The notes: a model not told the origin generated them from the letters alone. Counted from the first letter of the stretch, positions 11,601 through 25,700 are shown. The stretch is DNA of 64,000 bases from Gonatopus flavifemur (GCA_018340375.1 JAFFJZ010000017.1:2780001-2844000); one strand, 5' to 3'. Numbers and translations are program-made.

Positions 11601-13710
11601 GTTGTAATTTCGTAACTCTCGGGCGCTATAAAATGACTTAGGAGATTCCCGTAAAAGTCTGCCTGGATCACAATGATCCCCACATGCCAGAGTATGATTG
11701 CACCCAGTATCATTGTTCGTACCTGATATCCGGATGAGATAGAGCATTTTGAAACTCCTAATCCTGTAGGTTTTCAACTTTCGGGCGCTATAAAATGACT
11801 TAGGAGATTCCGGCGAAAATTCTGCCTGGATCACAATGATCCCCACATGCCAGAGTATGATTCCACCCAGTATCATAGTTTGTACCCCAAATCCGGATGG
11901 GATAGAGCATTTAAAGACAAAAGAGTTGTAATTTCGGAACTTTCGGGTGCTATAAGATGACTTAGGAGATTCCGGCGAAAATCCTGCCTGGATCACAATG
12001 ATATCCACATGTCAGAGTATGATTCCACCCAGTATCATCGTTTGTACCCTGAATCCGGATGAGATAGAGCATTTTGAAACTCCTAATCCTGTAATTTTTC
12101 AACTTTCGGGTGCTATAAAATGACTTAGGAGATTCCGGCATGAATACTGCCTGGATCACAATGATCCCCACATGCCAGAGTATGATTTCACCAAGTATCA
12201 TCGTTTGTACCCCGAATGCGGATTAGATAGAGCATTTGAAGACAAAAGAGTTGTAATTTCGTAACTTCCGGGTGCTTCAAAATGACTTAGGAGATTCCGG
12301 CAAAAATCCTGCCTGGATCACAATGATCCCTACATGCCAGAGTATGATTTCACCCAGTATCATCATTTGTACCCCGAATCCGGATGAGATAGAGCATTTT
12401 GAAACTCCTAATCCTGTGATTTTTCAACTTTCGGGTGCTATAAAATGACTTAGGAGATTCCGGCATGAATACTGCCTGGATCACAATGATCCCCACATGC
12501 CAGAGTATGATTTCACCAAGTATCATCGTTTGTACCCCGAATGCGGATTAGATAGAGCATTTGAAGACAAAAGAGTTGTAATTTCGTAACTTCCGGGTGC
12601 TTCAAAATGACTTAGGAGATTCCGGCAAAATCCTGCCTGGATCACAATGATCCCCACATGCCAGAGTATGATTCCACCCAGTATCATCGTTTGTCCCTAA
12701 ATCCGGATGGGATAGAGCATTTGAAGACAAAAGAATTGTAATTTCGTAACTTTCGGGTGCTATAAAATGACTTAGGAGATTCCGGCAAAATTCTGCCTGG
12801 ATCACAATGATCCCCACATGTCAGAGTATGATTCCACCCGGTATCATCGTCTGTACCCTGAATCCGGATGAGATAGAGCATTTGAAGACAAAAGAGTTGT
12901 AATTTCGTAACTTTCGGGCGCTATAAAATGACTGAGGAGATTCCGGCGAAAATTCTGCCTGGATCACAATGATCCCCACATGCCATAGTATGATTTCACC
13001 CAGTATCATAGTTTGTACCCAAAATCCGGATGGGATAGAGCATTTGAAGACAAAAAAGTTGTAATTTCGGAACTTTCGGGTGCTATAAGATGACTTAGGA
13101 GCTTCCGGCAAAAATTCTGCTCGGATCACAATGGTCCCCACATGCCAGAGTATGATTCCACCCAGTATCATCGTTTGTACCCTAAATCCGGATGAAATAG
13201 AGCATTTGAAGACAAAACAGTTGTAATTTCGTAACTCTCGGGCGCTATAAAATGACTTAGGAGATTCCCGTAAAAAGTCTGCCTGGATCACAATGATCCC
13301 CACATGCCAGAGTATGATTGCACCCAGTATCATTGTTCGTACCTGATATCCGGATGAGATAGAGCATTTTGAAACTCCTAATCCTGTAGGTTTTCAACTT
13401 TCGGGCGCTATAAAATGACTTAGGAGATTCCGGCGAAAATTCTGCCTGGATCACAATGATCCCCACATGCCAGAGTATGATTCCACCCAGTATCATAGTT
13501 TGTACCCCAAATCCGGATGGGATAGAGCATTTAAAGACAAAAGAGTTGTAATTTCGGAACTTTCGGGTGCTATAAGATGACTTAGGAGCTTCCGGCAAAA
13601 ATTCTGCTCGGATCACAATGGTCCCCACATGCCAGAGTATGATTCCACCAAGTATCATCGTTTGTACCCTAGATCCGGATGGGATAAAGCATTTTGAAAC
13701 TCCTAATCCT
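8683..13710 (+). repeat. Marker interval 3: 31 monomers (5,028 bp)
   Basis: It starts as a near copy of the previous interval (gatatccacatgtcag, gcatgaatactgcc) and then holds the second copy of the 4.87-5.88 kb block. The right part, from about 12372, repeats 2.64 kb onward at an offset of 9,732 bp. Single-base deletions in the run of A after ggc occur at about 12629 and 12785. All of it is satellite. Confidence 0.85.
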
Positions 13711-15180
13711 GTAGTTCTTCAACTTTCGGTAGCTATAAAATGACTCAGGAGATTCCGGCGAAAATCCTGCCTGAATCACAATGATATCCACATGTCAGAG
13801 TATGATTCCACCCAGTATCATCGTTTGTACCCTGAATCCGGATGAGATAGAGCATTTTGAAACTCCTAATCCTGTAATTTTTCAACTTTCGGGTGCTATA
13901 AAATGACTTAGGAGATTCCGGCATGAATACTGCCTGGATCACAATGATCCCCACATGCCAGAGTATGATTTCACCAAGTATCATCGTTTGTACCCCGAAT
14001 GCGGATTAGATAGAGCATTTGAAGACAAAAGAGTTGTAATTTCGTAACTTCCGGGTGCTTCAAAATGACTTAGGAGATTCCGGCAAAAATCCTGCCTGGA
14101 TCACAATGATCCCTACATGCCAGAGTATGATTTCACCCAGTATCATCATTTGTACCCCGAATCCGGATGAGATAGAGCATTTTGAAACTCCTAATCCTGT
14201 GATTTTTCAACTTTCGGGTGCTATAAAATGACTTAGGAGATTCCGGCATGAATACTGCCTGGATCACAATGATCCCCACATGCCAGAGTATGATTTCACC
14301 AAGTATCATCGTTTGTACCCCGAATGCGGATTAGATAGAGCATTTGAAGACAAAAGAGTTGTAATTTCGTAACTTCCGGGTGCTTCAAAATGACTTAGGA
14401 GATTCCGGCAAAAATCCTGCCTGGATCACAATGATCCCCACATGCCAGAGTATGATTCCACCCAGTATCATCGTTTGTCCCCTAAATCCGGATGGGATAG
14501 AGCATTTGAAGACAAAAGAATTGTAATTTCGTAACTTTCGGGTGCTATAAAATGACTTAGGAGATTCCGGCAAAAATTCTGCCTGGATCACAATGATCCC
14601 CACATGTCAGAGTATGATTCCACCCGGTATCATCGTCTGTACCCTGAATCCGGATGAGATAGAGCATTTGAAGACAAAAGAGTTGTAATTTCGTAACTTT
14701 CGGGCGCTATAAAATGACTGAGGAGATTCCGGCGAAAATTCTGCCTGGATCACAATGATCCCCACATGCCATAGTATGATTTCACCCAGTATCATAGTTT
14801 GTACCCAAAATCCGGATGGGATAGAGCATTTGAAGACAAAAAAGTTGTAATTTCGTAACTTTCGGGCGCTATAAAATGACTTAGGAGATTCCGGCGAAAA
14901 TTCTGCCTGGATCACAATGATCCCCACATGCCAGAGTATGATTCCACCCAGTATCATAGTTTGTACCCCAAATCCGGATGGGATAGAGCATTTAAAGACA
15001 AAAGAGTTGTAATTTCGGAACTTTCGGGTGCTATAAGATGACTTAGGAGCTTCCGGCAAAAATTCTGCTCGGATCACAATGGTCCCCACATGCCAGAGTA
15101 TGATTCCACCCAGTATCATCGTTTGTACCCTAAATCCGGATGAAATAGAGCATTTGAAGACAAAACAGTTGTAATTTCGT

Positions 15181-15295
15181 AACTCTCAGCGCTATAAAAA
15201 TGACTTTAGATTTTCCAAAAAGTCTGCCTGGATCACAATGATCCCCCCCACCAGAGTATGATTTGCACACCAGTATCATGTCGTACCTGATATCC
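15181..15295 (+). repeat. Indel-rich damaged monomer
   Basis: Within about 110 bases there are many small insertions and deletions: ctctcagcgc, ataaaaatgac, tttagattttcc, gatccccccaccag, gatttgcacacc and atcatgtcg. Substitutions are few. This pattern is unlike normal satellite divergence and looks like local sequence error or repair damage. Confidence 0.65.
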
Positions 15296-18289
15296 GGATG
15301 AGATAGAGCATTTTGAAACTCCTAATCCTGTAGGTTTTCAACTTTAGGGAGCTATAAAATGACTTAGGAGATTCCGGCAAAAATCCTGCCTGGATCACAA
15401 TGATCCCCACATGCCAGAGTATGATTCCACCCAGTATCATCGTTTGTACCCTAAATCCGGATGAAATAGAGCATTTGAAGACAAAACAGTTGTAATTTCG
15501 TAAATCTCGGGAGCTATAAAATGAGTTAGGAGATTCCCGTAGAAAGTCTGCCTGGATCACAATGATCCCCACATGCCAGAGTATGATTCCACCCAGTCTC
15601 ATCGTTTGTACCCTGCATCTGGATGAGATAGAGCATTTTGAAACTCCTAATCCTGTAATTTTTCAACTTTCAGGAGCTATAAAATGACTTAGGAGATTCC
15701 GGCAGAAATCCTGATGGATCACAATGATGCCCACATGCCAGAGTATCATTCCACCCAGTATCATCGTTTGTACCCTAAATCCGGATGAGATAGAGCATTT
15801 GAAGACAAAAGAGTTGTGATTTCGTAAATTTCGGGCGCTATAAAATGACTTAGGAGATTCCGGCAAAAATTCTGCCTGGATCACAATGATCCCCACATGC
15901 CGGAGTATGATTCCGCCCAGTATCATCATTTGTACCCTAAATCTGGATGGGATAGAGCATTTAAAGACAAAAGAGTTGTAATTTCGGAACTTTCGGGTGC
16001 TATAAGATGACTTAGGAGCTTCCGGCAAAAATTCTGCTCGGATCACAATGGTCCCCACATGCCAGAGTATGATTCCACCGAGTATCATCGTTTGTACCCT
16101 AAATCCGGATGGGATAAAGCATTTTGAACCTCCTAATCCTGTAATTTTTCAACTTTCGGGTGCTATAAAATCACTTAGGAGATTCCGGCAAAAATTCTGC
16201 CTGGATCACAATGATCCCCACATGCCAGAGTATGATTTCACCAAGTATCATCGTTTGTACCCCGAATGCGGATTAGATAGAGCATTTGAAGACAAAAGAG
16301 TTGTAATTTCGTAACTTTCGGGTGCTATAAAATGACTTAGGAGATTCCGGCAAAAATTCTGCCTGGATCACAATGATCCTAACATGTCAGAGTATGATTC
16401 CACCCGGTATCATCGTCTGTACCTTGAATCCGGATGAGATAGAGCATTTGAAGACAAAAGAGTTGTAATTTCGTAACTTTCGGGCGCTATAAAATGACTG
16501 AGGAGATTCCGGCGAAAATTCTGCCTGGATCACAATGATCCCCACATGCCATAGTATGATTTCACCCAGTATCATAGTTTGTACCCAAAATCCGGATGGG
16601 ATAGAGCATTTGAAGACAAAAAAGTTGTAATTTCGTAACTTTCGGGCGCTATAAAATGACTTAGGAGATTCCGGCGAAAATTCTGCCTGGATCACAATGA
16701 TCCCCACATGCCAGAGTATGATTCCACCCAGTATCATAGTTTGTACCCCAAATCCGGATGGGATAGAGCATTTAAAGACAAAAGAGTTGTAATTTCGGAA
16801 CTTTCGGGTGCTATAAGATGACTTAGGAGCTTCCGGCAAAAATTCTGCTCGGATCACAATGGTCCCCATGCCAGAGTATGATTCCACCCAGTATCATCGT
16901 TTGTACCCTAAATCCGGATGAAATAGAGCATTTGAAGACAAAACAGTTGTAATTTCGTAACTCTCGGGCGCTATAAAATGACTTAGGAGATTCCCGCTAA
17001 AAGTCTGCCTGGATCACAATGATCCCCACATGCCAGAGTATGATTGCACCCAGTATCATTGTTCGTACCTGATATCCGGATGAGATAGAGCATTTTGAAA
17101 CTCCTAATCCTGTAGGTTTTCAACTTTAGGAGCTATAAAATGACTTAGGAGATTCCGGCAAAAATCCTGCCTGGATCACAATGATCCCCACATGCCAGAG
17201 TATGATTCCACCCAGTATCATCGTTTGTACCCTAAATCCGGATGGAATAGAGCATTTGAAGACAAAACAGTTGTAATTTCGTAACTCTCGGGCGCTATAA
17301 AATGACTTAGGAGATTCCGTAGAAAGTCTGCCTGGATCACAATGATCCCCACATGCCAGAGTATGATTCCACCCAGTCTCATCGTTTGTACCCTGCATCT
17401 GGATGAGATAGAGCATTTTGAAACTCCTAATCCTGTAATTTTTCAACTTTCGGGTGCTATAAAATGACTTAGGAGATTCCGGCAAAATTCTGCCTGGATC
17501 ACAATGAACCTCACATGCCAGAGTATGATTTCACCAGGTATCATCGTTTGTACCCTCAATCCGGATGAGATAGAGCATTTTGAAACTCCTAATCCTGTAA
17601 TTTTTCAACTTTCAGGAGCTATAAAATGACTTAGGAGATTCCGGCAGAAATCCTGATGGATCACAATGATGCCCACATGCCAGAGTATCATTCCACCCAG
17701 TATCATCGTTTGTACCCTAAATCCGGATGAGATAGAGCATTTGAAGACAAAAGAGTTGTGATTTCGTAACTTTCGGGCGCTATAAAATGACTTAGGAGAT
17801 TCCGGCAAAATTCTGCCTGGATCACAATGATCCCCACATGCCGGAGTATGATTCCGCCCAGTATCATCATTTGTACCCTAAATCTGGATGGGATAGAGCA
17901 TTTAAAGACAAAAGAGTTGTAATTTCGGAACTTTCGGGTGCTATAAGATGACTTAGGAGATTCCGGCAAAAATTCTGCCTGGATCACAATGATCCCCACA
18001 TGTCAGAGTATGATTCCACCCAGTATCATCGTTTGTACCCTAAATCCGGATGGGATAGAGCATTTGAAGACCTAATCCTGTAATTTTTCAACTTTCGGGT
18101 GCTATAAAATGACTTAGGAGATTCCGGCAAAATTCTGCCTGGATCACAATGATCCCCACATGCCAGAGTATGATTCCACCCAGTATCATCGTTTGTACCC
18201 TAAATCCGGATGGGATGGAGCATTTGAAGACAAAAAAGTTGTAATTTCGTAACTTTCGGGAGCTATAAAATGACTTAGGAGATTCCGGC

Positions 18290-18600
18290 AAAAATTCTGC
18301 CTGGATGGCAATGATCCCCGCATGCCAAAGTATGATTCCACCCAGTATCATCGCTTGTACCCCAAATCCGGATGAGATAGAGCATTTGTAGGAAAAAAAG
18401 TTGTAATTTTGTAACTTTCGGGAGCTATAGAATGACTTAGGAGATTTCGGCAAAGATTCTGCGTGGATGAAAATGATCCCCACATGCCAGAGTATGATTT
18501 CATCCAGTATCATCGATTGTACCCTGAATCCGCATGAGATAGAGCATTTGAAGACGAAAAAGTTGTAGTTTTGTAACTTTCGGGAGCTATAGAATGACTG
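18290..18600 (+). repeat. Divergent, probably older monomers
   Basis: About two units carry many substitutions found almost nowhere else: gatggcaatgatccccg, gcatgccaaag, tttgtaggaaaaaaag, atttcggcaaagattctg, gtggatgaaaatg, ttcatccag, tccgcatgag. The box-like motif reads TTTTGTAACTTTCGGG in both, losing the TTCG core. They resemble the divergent units at 25.4-25.7 kb. Confidence 0.75.
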
Positions 18601-20757
18601 AGGAGATTCCGGCGAAAATTCTGCCTGGATCACAATGATCCCCACATGCCATAGTATGATTTCACCCAGTATCATAGTTTGTACCCAAAATCCGGATGGG
18701 ATAGAGCATTTGAAGACAAAAAAGTTGTAATTTCGGAACTTTCGGGTGCTATAAGATGACTTAGGAGCTTCCGGCAAAAATTCTGCTCGGATCACAATGG
18801 TCCCCACATGCCAGAGTATGATTCCACCCAGTATCATCGTTTGTACCCTAAATCCGGATGAAATAGAGCATTTGAAGAAAAAACAGTTGTAATTTCGTAA
18901 CTCTCGGGCGCTATAAAATGACTTAGGAGATTCCCGTAAAAAGTCTGCCTGGATCACAATGATCCCCACATGCCAGAGTATGATTGCACCCAGTATCATT
19001 GTTCGTACCTGATATCCGGATGAGATAGAGCATTTTGAAACTCCTAAGCCTGTAGGTTTTCAACTTTCGGGCGCTATAAAATGACTTAGGAGATTCCGGC
19101 GAAAATTCTGCCTGGATCACAATGATCCCCACATGCCAGAGTATGATTCCACCCAGTATCATCGTTTGTCCCCTAAATCCGGATGGGATAGAGCATTTGA
19201 AGACAAAAGAATTGTAATTTCGTAACTTTCGGGTGCTATAAAATGACTTAGGAGATTCCGGCAAAAATTCTGCCTGGATCACAATGATCCCCACATGTCA
19301 GAGTATGATTCCACCCGGTATCATCGTCTGTACCTTGAATCCGGATGAGATAGAGCATTTGAAGACAAAAGAGTTGTAATTTCGTAACTTTCGGGCGCTA
19401 TAAAATGACTGAGGAGATTCCGGCGAAAATTCTGCCTGGATCACAATGATCCCCACATGCCATAGTATGATTTCACCCAGTATCATAGTTTGTACCCAAA
19501 ATCCGGATGGGATAGAGCATTTGAAGACAAAAAAGTTGTAATTTCGTAACTTTCGGGCGCTATAAAATGACTTAGGAGATTCCGGCGAAAATTCTGCCTG
19601 GATCACAATGATCCCCACATGCCAGAGTATGATTCCACCCAGTATCATAGTTTGTACCCCAAATCCGGATGGGATAGAGCATTTAAAGACAAAAGAGTTG
19701 TAATTTCGGAACTTTCGGGTGCTATAAGATGACTTAGGAGCTTCCGGCAAAAATTCTGCTCGGATCACAATGGTCCCCACATGCCAGAGTATGATTCCAC
19801 CCAGTATCATCGTTTGTACCCTAAATCCGGATGAAATAGAGCATTTGAAGACAAAACAGTTGTAATTTCGTAACTCTCGGGCGCTATAAAATGACTTAGG
19901 AGATTCCCGTAAAAAGTCTGCCTGGATCACAATGATCCCCACATGCCAGAGTATGATTGCACCCAGTATCATTGTTCGTACCTGATATCCGGATGAGATA
20001 GAGCATTTTGAAACTCCTAATCCTGTAGGTTTTCAACTTTAGGGAGCTATAAAATGACTTAGGAGATTCCGGCAAAAATCCTGCCTGGATCACAATGATC
20101 CCCACATGCCAGAGTATGATTCCACCCAGTATCATCGTTTGTACCCTAAATCCGGATGGAATAGAGCATTTGAAGACAAAACAGTTGTAATTTCGTAACT
20201 CTCGGGCGCTATAAAATGACTTAGGAGATTCCCGTAGAAAGTCTGCCTGGATCACAATGATCCCCACATGCCAGAGTATGATTCCACCCAGTCTCATCGT
20301 TTGTACCCTGCATCTGGATGAGATAGAGCATTTTGAAACTCCTAATCCTGTAATTTTTCAACTTTCGGGTGCTATAAAATGACTTAGGAGATTCCGGCAA
20401 AATTGCTGCCTGGATCACAATGAACCTCACATGCCAGAGTATGATTTCACCAGGTATCATCGTTTGTACCCTCAATCCGGATGAGATAGAGCATTTTGAA
20501 ACTCCTAATCCTGTAATTTTTCAACTTTCAGGAGCTATAAAATGACTTAGGAGATTCCGGCAGAAATCCTGATGGATCACAATGATGCCCACATGCCAGA
20601 GTATCATTCCACCCAGTATCATCGTTTGTACCCTAAATCCGGATGAGATAGAGCATTTGAAGACAAAAGAGTTGTGATTTCGTAACTTTCGGGCGCTATA
20701 AAATGACTTAGGAGATTCCGGCAAAAATTCTGCCTGGATCACAATGATCCCCACATG
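18598..20757 (+). repeat. Block copied at 22169-24325
   Basis: Thirteen monomers lie at an offset of 3,571 bp, falling to 3,567 after small deletions near 23448-23510. Private shared variants include gaagaaaaaacagttg (18876 and 22447) and ctaagcctgtagg (about 19045 and 22616). The left edge of copy one abuts the divergent block. Confidence 0.82.
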
Positions 20758-23700
20758 CCGGAGTATGATTCCGCCCAGTATCATCATTTGTACCCTAAAT
20801 CTGGATGGGACAGAGCATTTAAAGACAAAAGAGTTGTAATTTCGGAACTTTCGGGTGCTATAAAATGACTTAGGAGATTCCGGCAAAAATTCTGCCTGGA
20901 TCACAATGGTCCCCACATGCCAGAGTATGATTCCACCGAGTATCATCGTTTGTACCCTAAATCCGGATGGGATAAAGCATTTTGAACCTCCTAATCCTGT
21001 AATTTTTCAACTTTCGGGTGCTATAAAATCACTTAGGAGATTCCGGCAAAAATTCTGCCTGGATCACAATGATCCTCACATGCCAGAGTATGATTCCACC
21101 CAGTATCATCGTTTGTACCCTAAATCCGGATGGGATAGAGCATTTGAAGGCAAAAGAATTGTAATTTCGTAACTTTCGGGTGCTATAAAATGACTTAGGA
21201 GATTCCGGCAAAAATTCTGCCTGGATCACAATGATCCCCACATGTCAGAGTATGATTCCACCCGGTATCATCGTCTGTACCCTGAATCCGGATGAGATAG
21301 AGCATTTGAAGACAAAAGAGTTGTAATTTCGTAACTCTCGGGCGCTATAAAATGACTTAGGAGATTCCCGTAGAAAGTCTGCCTGGATCACAATGATCCT
21401 CACATGCCAGAGTATGATTCCACCCAGTCTCATCGTTTGTACCCTGCATCTGGATGAGATAGAGCATTTTGAAACTCCTAATCCTGTAATTTTTCAACTT
21501 TCGGGTGCTATAAAATGACTTAGGAGATTCCGGCAAAAATTCTGCCTGGATCACAATGAACCTCACATGCCAGAGTATGATTGCACCCAGTATCATTGTT
21601 CGTACCTGATATCCGGATGAGATAGAGCATTTTGAAACTCCTAATCCTGTAGGTTTTCAACTTTAGGGAGCTATAAAATGACTTAGGAGATTCCGGCAAA
21701 AATCCTGCCTGGATCACAATGATCCCCACATGCCAGAGTATGATTCCACCGAGTATCATCGTTTGTACCCTAAATCCGGATGGGATAAAGCATTTTGAAC
21801 CTCCTAATCCTGTAATTTTTCAACTTTCGGGTGCTATAAAATCACTGAGGAGATTCCGGCAAAAATTCTGCCTGGATCACAATGATCCTCACATGCCAGA
21901 GTATGATTCCACCCAGTATCATCGTTTGTACCCTAAATCCGGATGGGATAGAGCATTTGAAGACAAAAGAATTGTAATTTCGTAACTTTCGGGTGCTATA
22001 AAATGACTTAGGAGATTCCGGCAAAAATTCTGCCTGGATCACAATGATCCCCACATGTCAGAGTATGATTCCACCCGGTATCATCGTCTGTACCCTGAAT
22101 CCGGATGAGATAGAGCATTTGAAGACAAAAGAGTTGTAATTTCGTAACTTTCGGGCGCTATAAAATGACTGAGGAGATTCCGGCGAAAATTCTGCCTGGA
22201 TCACAATGATCCCCACATGCCATAGTATGATTTCACCCAGTATCATAGTTTGTACCCAAAATCCGGATGGGATAGAGCATTTGAAGACAAAAAAGTTGTA
22301 ATTTCGGAACTTTCGGGTGCTATAAGATGACTTAGGAGCTTCCGGCAAAAATTCTGCTCGGATCACAATGGTCCCCACATGCCAGAGTATGATTCCACCC
22401 AGTATCATCGTTTGTACCCTAAATCCGGATGAAATAGAGCATTTGAAGAAAAAACAGTTGTAATTTCGTAACTCTCGGGCGCTATAAAATGACTTAGGAG
22501 ATTCCCGTAAAAAGTCTGCCTGGATCACAATGATCCCCACATGCCAGAGTATGATTGCACCCAGTATCATTGTTCGTACCTGATATCCGGATGAGATAGA
22601 GCATTTTGAAACTCCTAAGCCTGTAGGTTTTCAACTTTCGGGCGCTATAAAATGACTTAGGAGATTCCGGCGAAAATTCTGCCTGGATCACAATGATCCC
22701 CACATGCCTGAGTATGATTCCACCCAGTATCATCGTTTGTCCCCTAAATCCGGATGGGATAGAGCATTTGAAGACAAAAGAATTGTAATTTCGTAACTTT
22801 CGGGTGCTATAAAATGACTTAGGAGATTCCGGCAAAAATTCTGCCTGGATCACAATGATCCCCACATGTCAGAGTATGATTCCACCCGGTATCATCGTCT
22901 GTACCTTGAATCCGGATGAGATAGAGCATTTGAAGACAAAAGAGTTGTAATTTCGTAACTTTCGGGCGCTATAAAATGACTGAGGAGATTCCGGCGAAAA
23001 TTCTGCCTGGATCACAATGATCCCCACATGCCATAGTATGATTCCACCCAGTATCATAGTTTGTACCCAAAATCCGGATGGGATAGAGCATTTGAAGACA
23101 AAAAAGTTGTAATTTCGTAACTTTCGGGCGCTATAAAATGACTTAGGAGATTCCGGCGAAAATTCTGCCTGGATCACAATGATCCCCACATGCCAGAGTA
23201 TGATTCCACCCAGTATCATAGTTTGTACCCCAAATCCGGATGGGATAGAGCATTTAAAGACAAAAGAGTTGTAATTTCGGAACTTTCGGGTGCTATAAGA
23301 TGACTTAGGAGCTTCCGGCAAAAATTCTGCTCGGATCACAATGGTCCCCACATGCCAGAGTATGATTCCACCCAGTATCATCGTTTGTACCCTAAATCCG
23401 GATGAAATAGAGCATTTGAAGACAAAACAGTTGTAATTTCGTAACTCGGGCGCTATAAAATGACTTAGGAGATTCCCGTAAAAGTCTGCCTGGATCACAA
23501 TGATCCCACATGCCAGAGTATGATTGCACCCAGTATCATTGTTCGTACCTGATATCCGGATGAGATAGAGCATTTTGAAACTCCTAATCCTGTAGGTTTT
23601 CAACTTTAGGGAGCTATAAAATGACTTAGGAGATTCCGGCAAAAATCCTGCCTGGATCACAATGATCCCCACATGCCAGAGTATGATTCCACCCAGTATC

Positions 23701-24840
23701 ATCGTTTGTACCCTAAATCCGGATGGAATAGAGCATTTGAAGACAAAACAGTTGTAATTTCGTAACTCTCGGGCGCTATAAAATGACTTAGGAGATTCCC
23801 GTAGAAAGTCTGCCTGGATCACAATGATCCCCACATGCCAGAGTATGATTCCACCCAGTCTCATCGTTTGTACCCTGCATCTGGATGAGATAGAGCATTT
23901 TGAAACTCCTAATCCTGTAATTTTTCAACTTTCGGGTGCTATAAAATGACTTAGGAGATTCCGGCAAAAATTCTGCCTGGATCACAATGAACCTCACATG
24001 CCAGAGTATGATTTCACCAGGTATCATCGTTTGTACCCTCAATCCGGATGAGATAGAGCATTTTGAAACTCCTAATCCTGTAATTTTTCAACTTTCAGGA
24101 GCTATAAAATGACTTAGGAGATTCCGGCAGAAATCCTGATGGATCACAATGATGCCCACATGCCAGAGTATCATTCCACCCAGTATCATCGTTTGTACCC
24201 TAAATCCGGATGAGATAGAGCATTTGAAGACAAAAGAGTTGTGATTTCGTAACTTTCGGGCGCTATAAAATGACTTAGGAGATTCCGGCAAAAATTCTGC
24301 CTGGATCACAATGATCCCCACATGCCAGAGTATGATTCCACCCAGTATCATCGTTTGTACCCTAAATCCGGATGGGATAGAGCATTTGAAGACAAAAAAG
24401 TTGTAATTTCGTAACTTTCGGGTGCTATAAAATGACTTAGGAGATTCCGGCAAGAATTCTGCCTGGATCACAATGATCCCCACATGCCAGAGTATGATTT
24501 CACCAAGTATCATCGTTCTTACCCTAAATCCGGTTGAGATATAGCATTTTGAAACTCCTAATCCTGTAATTTTTCAACTTTCAGGAGCTATAAAATGACT
24601 CAGGAGATTCCGGCGAAAATTCTGCCTGGATCACAATGATCCCCACATGCCAGAGTATGATTCCACCCAGTATCATAGTTTGTACCCCAAATCCGGATGG
24701 GATAGAGCATTTAAAGACAAAAGAGTTGTAATTTCGGAACTTTCGGGTGCTATAAGATGACTTAGGAGCTTCCGGCAAAAATTCTGCTCGGATCACAATG
24801 GTCCCCACATGCCAGAGTATGATTCCACCCAGTATCATCG

Positions 24841-24945
24841 TTTGTACCCTAAATCTGGATGAGATAGAGCATTTTGAAACTCCTAAGCCTGAAGTTGTTC
24901 AAGGTGCGGGCGCTAAAAAATGAGTTGGGAGATTCCGGCGAAAAT
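24841..24945 (+). repeat. Strongly divergent B-like segment
   Basis: The variable segment reads ctcctaagcctgaagttg then ttcaaggtgcgggcgc, followed by taaaaaatgagttgggag. Both the motif and the TATAAAA element are altered. Some similarity to the gtagttcttc marker suggests a decayed copy of it. Confidence 0.65.
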
Positions 24946-25380
24946 TCTGCCTGGATCACAATGATCCCCACATGCCAGAGTATGATTCCACCCAGTATCA
25001 TCGTTTGTACCCTAAATCCGGATGAGATAGAGCATTTGAAGACTCCTAAGAGTTGTAATTTAAACTTTCGGGAGCTATAAGATGACTTAGGAGATTCCGG
25101 CAAAAATTCTGCCTGGATCACAATGTTCCCCACATGCCAGAGTATGATTCCACCCAGTATCATCGTTTGTACCCTAAATCCGGATGAAATAGAGCATTTG
25201 AAGACAAAAGAGTTGTAATTTCGTAACTTTCGGGTGCTATAAAATGACTTAGGAGATTCCGGCAAAATTCTGCCTGGATCACAATGATCCCACATGCCAG
25301 AGTATGATTCCACCTAGTATCATCGTTTGTACCCTGAATCCGGATGAGATAGAGCATTTGAAGACAAAAGAGTTGTAATT

Positions 25381-25700
25381 TCGTAACTTTCGGGAGCGAT
25401 AAAATGACTGAGGAGATTCCGGCAAAAATTCTGCCTGGATGAAAATGATCCCCACATGCCAGAGTATGATTTCACCCAGTATCATCGTTTGTACCCTAAA
25501 TCCGGATGGGATAGAGCATTTGAAGACAAAAAAGTTGTGATTTCGTAACTTTCGGGAGCTATAAAATGACTTAGGAGATTCCGGCAAGGATTCCGCCTGG
25601 ATGACAATGATCCCCACATGCCAGAGTATGATTTCAGCCAGTATCGTCGTTTGTACCCTAAATCCGGATGAGGTAGAGCATTTGAAGACAAAAAAGTTGT
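25381..25700 (+). repeat. Divergent A units related to 18.3 kb
   Basis: Changes include gggagcgataaaatg, ctggatgaaaatgatcc, caaggattccgcctgg, ggatgacaatg, tttcagccagtatcgtcg and gatgaggtagagc. The ctggatgaaaatg change resembles gtggatgaaaatg at 18.47 kb. The box-like TTCG is kept here (tttcgtaac). Confidence 0.65.

Larger units (their letters stand above)
13711..24840 (+). repeat. Marker-poor stretch, left part
   Basis: After the marker at 13711 I find no further gtagttcttcaac unit until 32180. This part still has strong diagnostic variants (gctcgg/ggtccc monomers, cccgtaaaaagtctg monomers, tcacttagg at about 16170, 21028 and 21842). It holds the duplicated 2.2 kb block 18598-20757 / 22169-24325, the indel-rich monomer at 15.2 kb and the divergent block at 18.3 kb. 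Confidence 0.8.
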
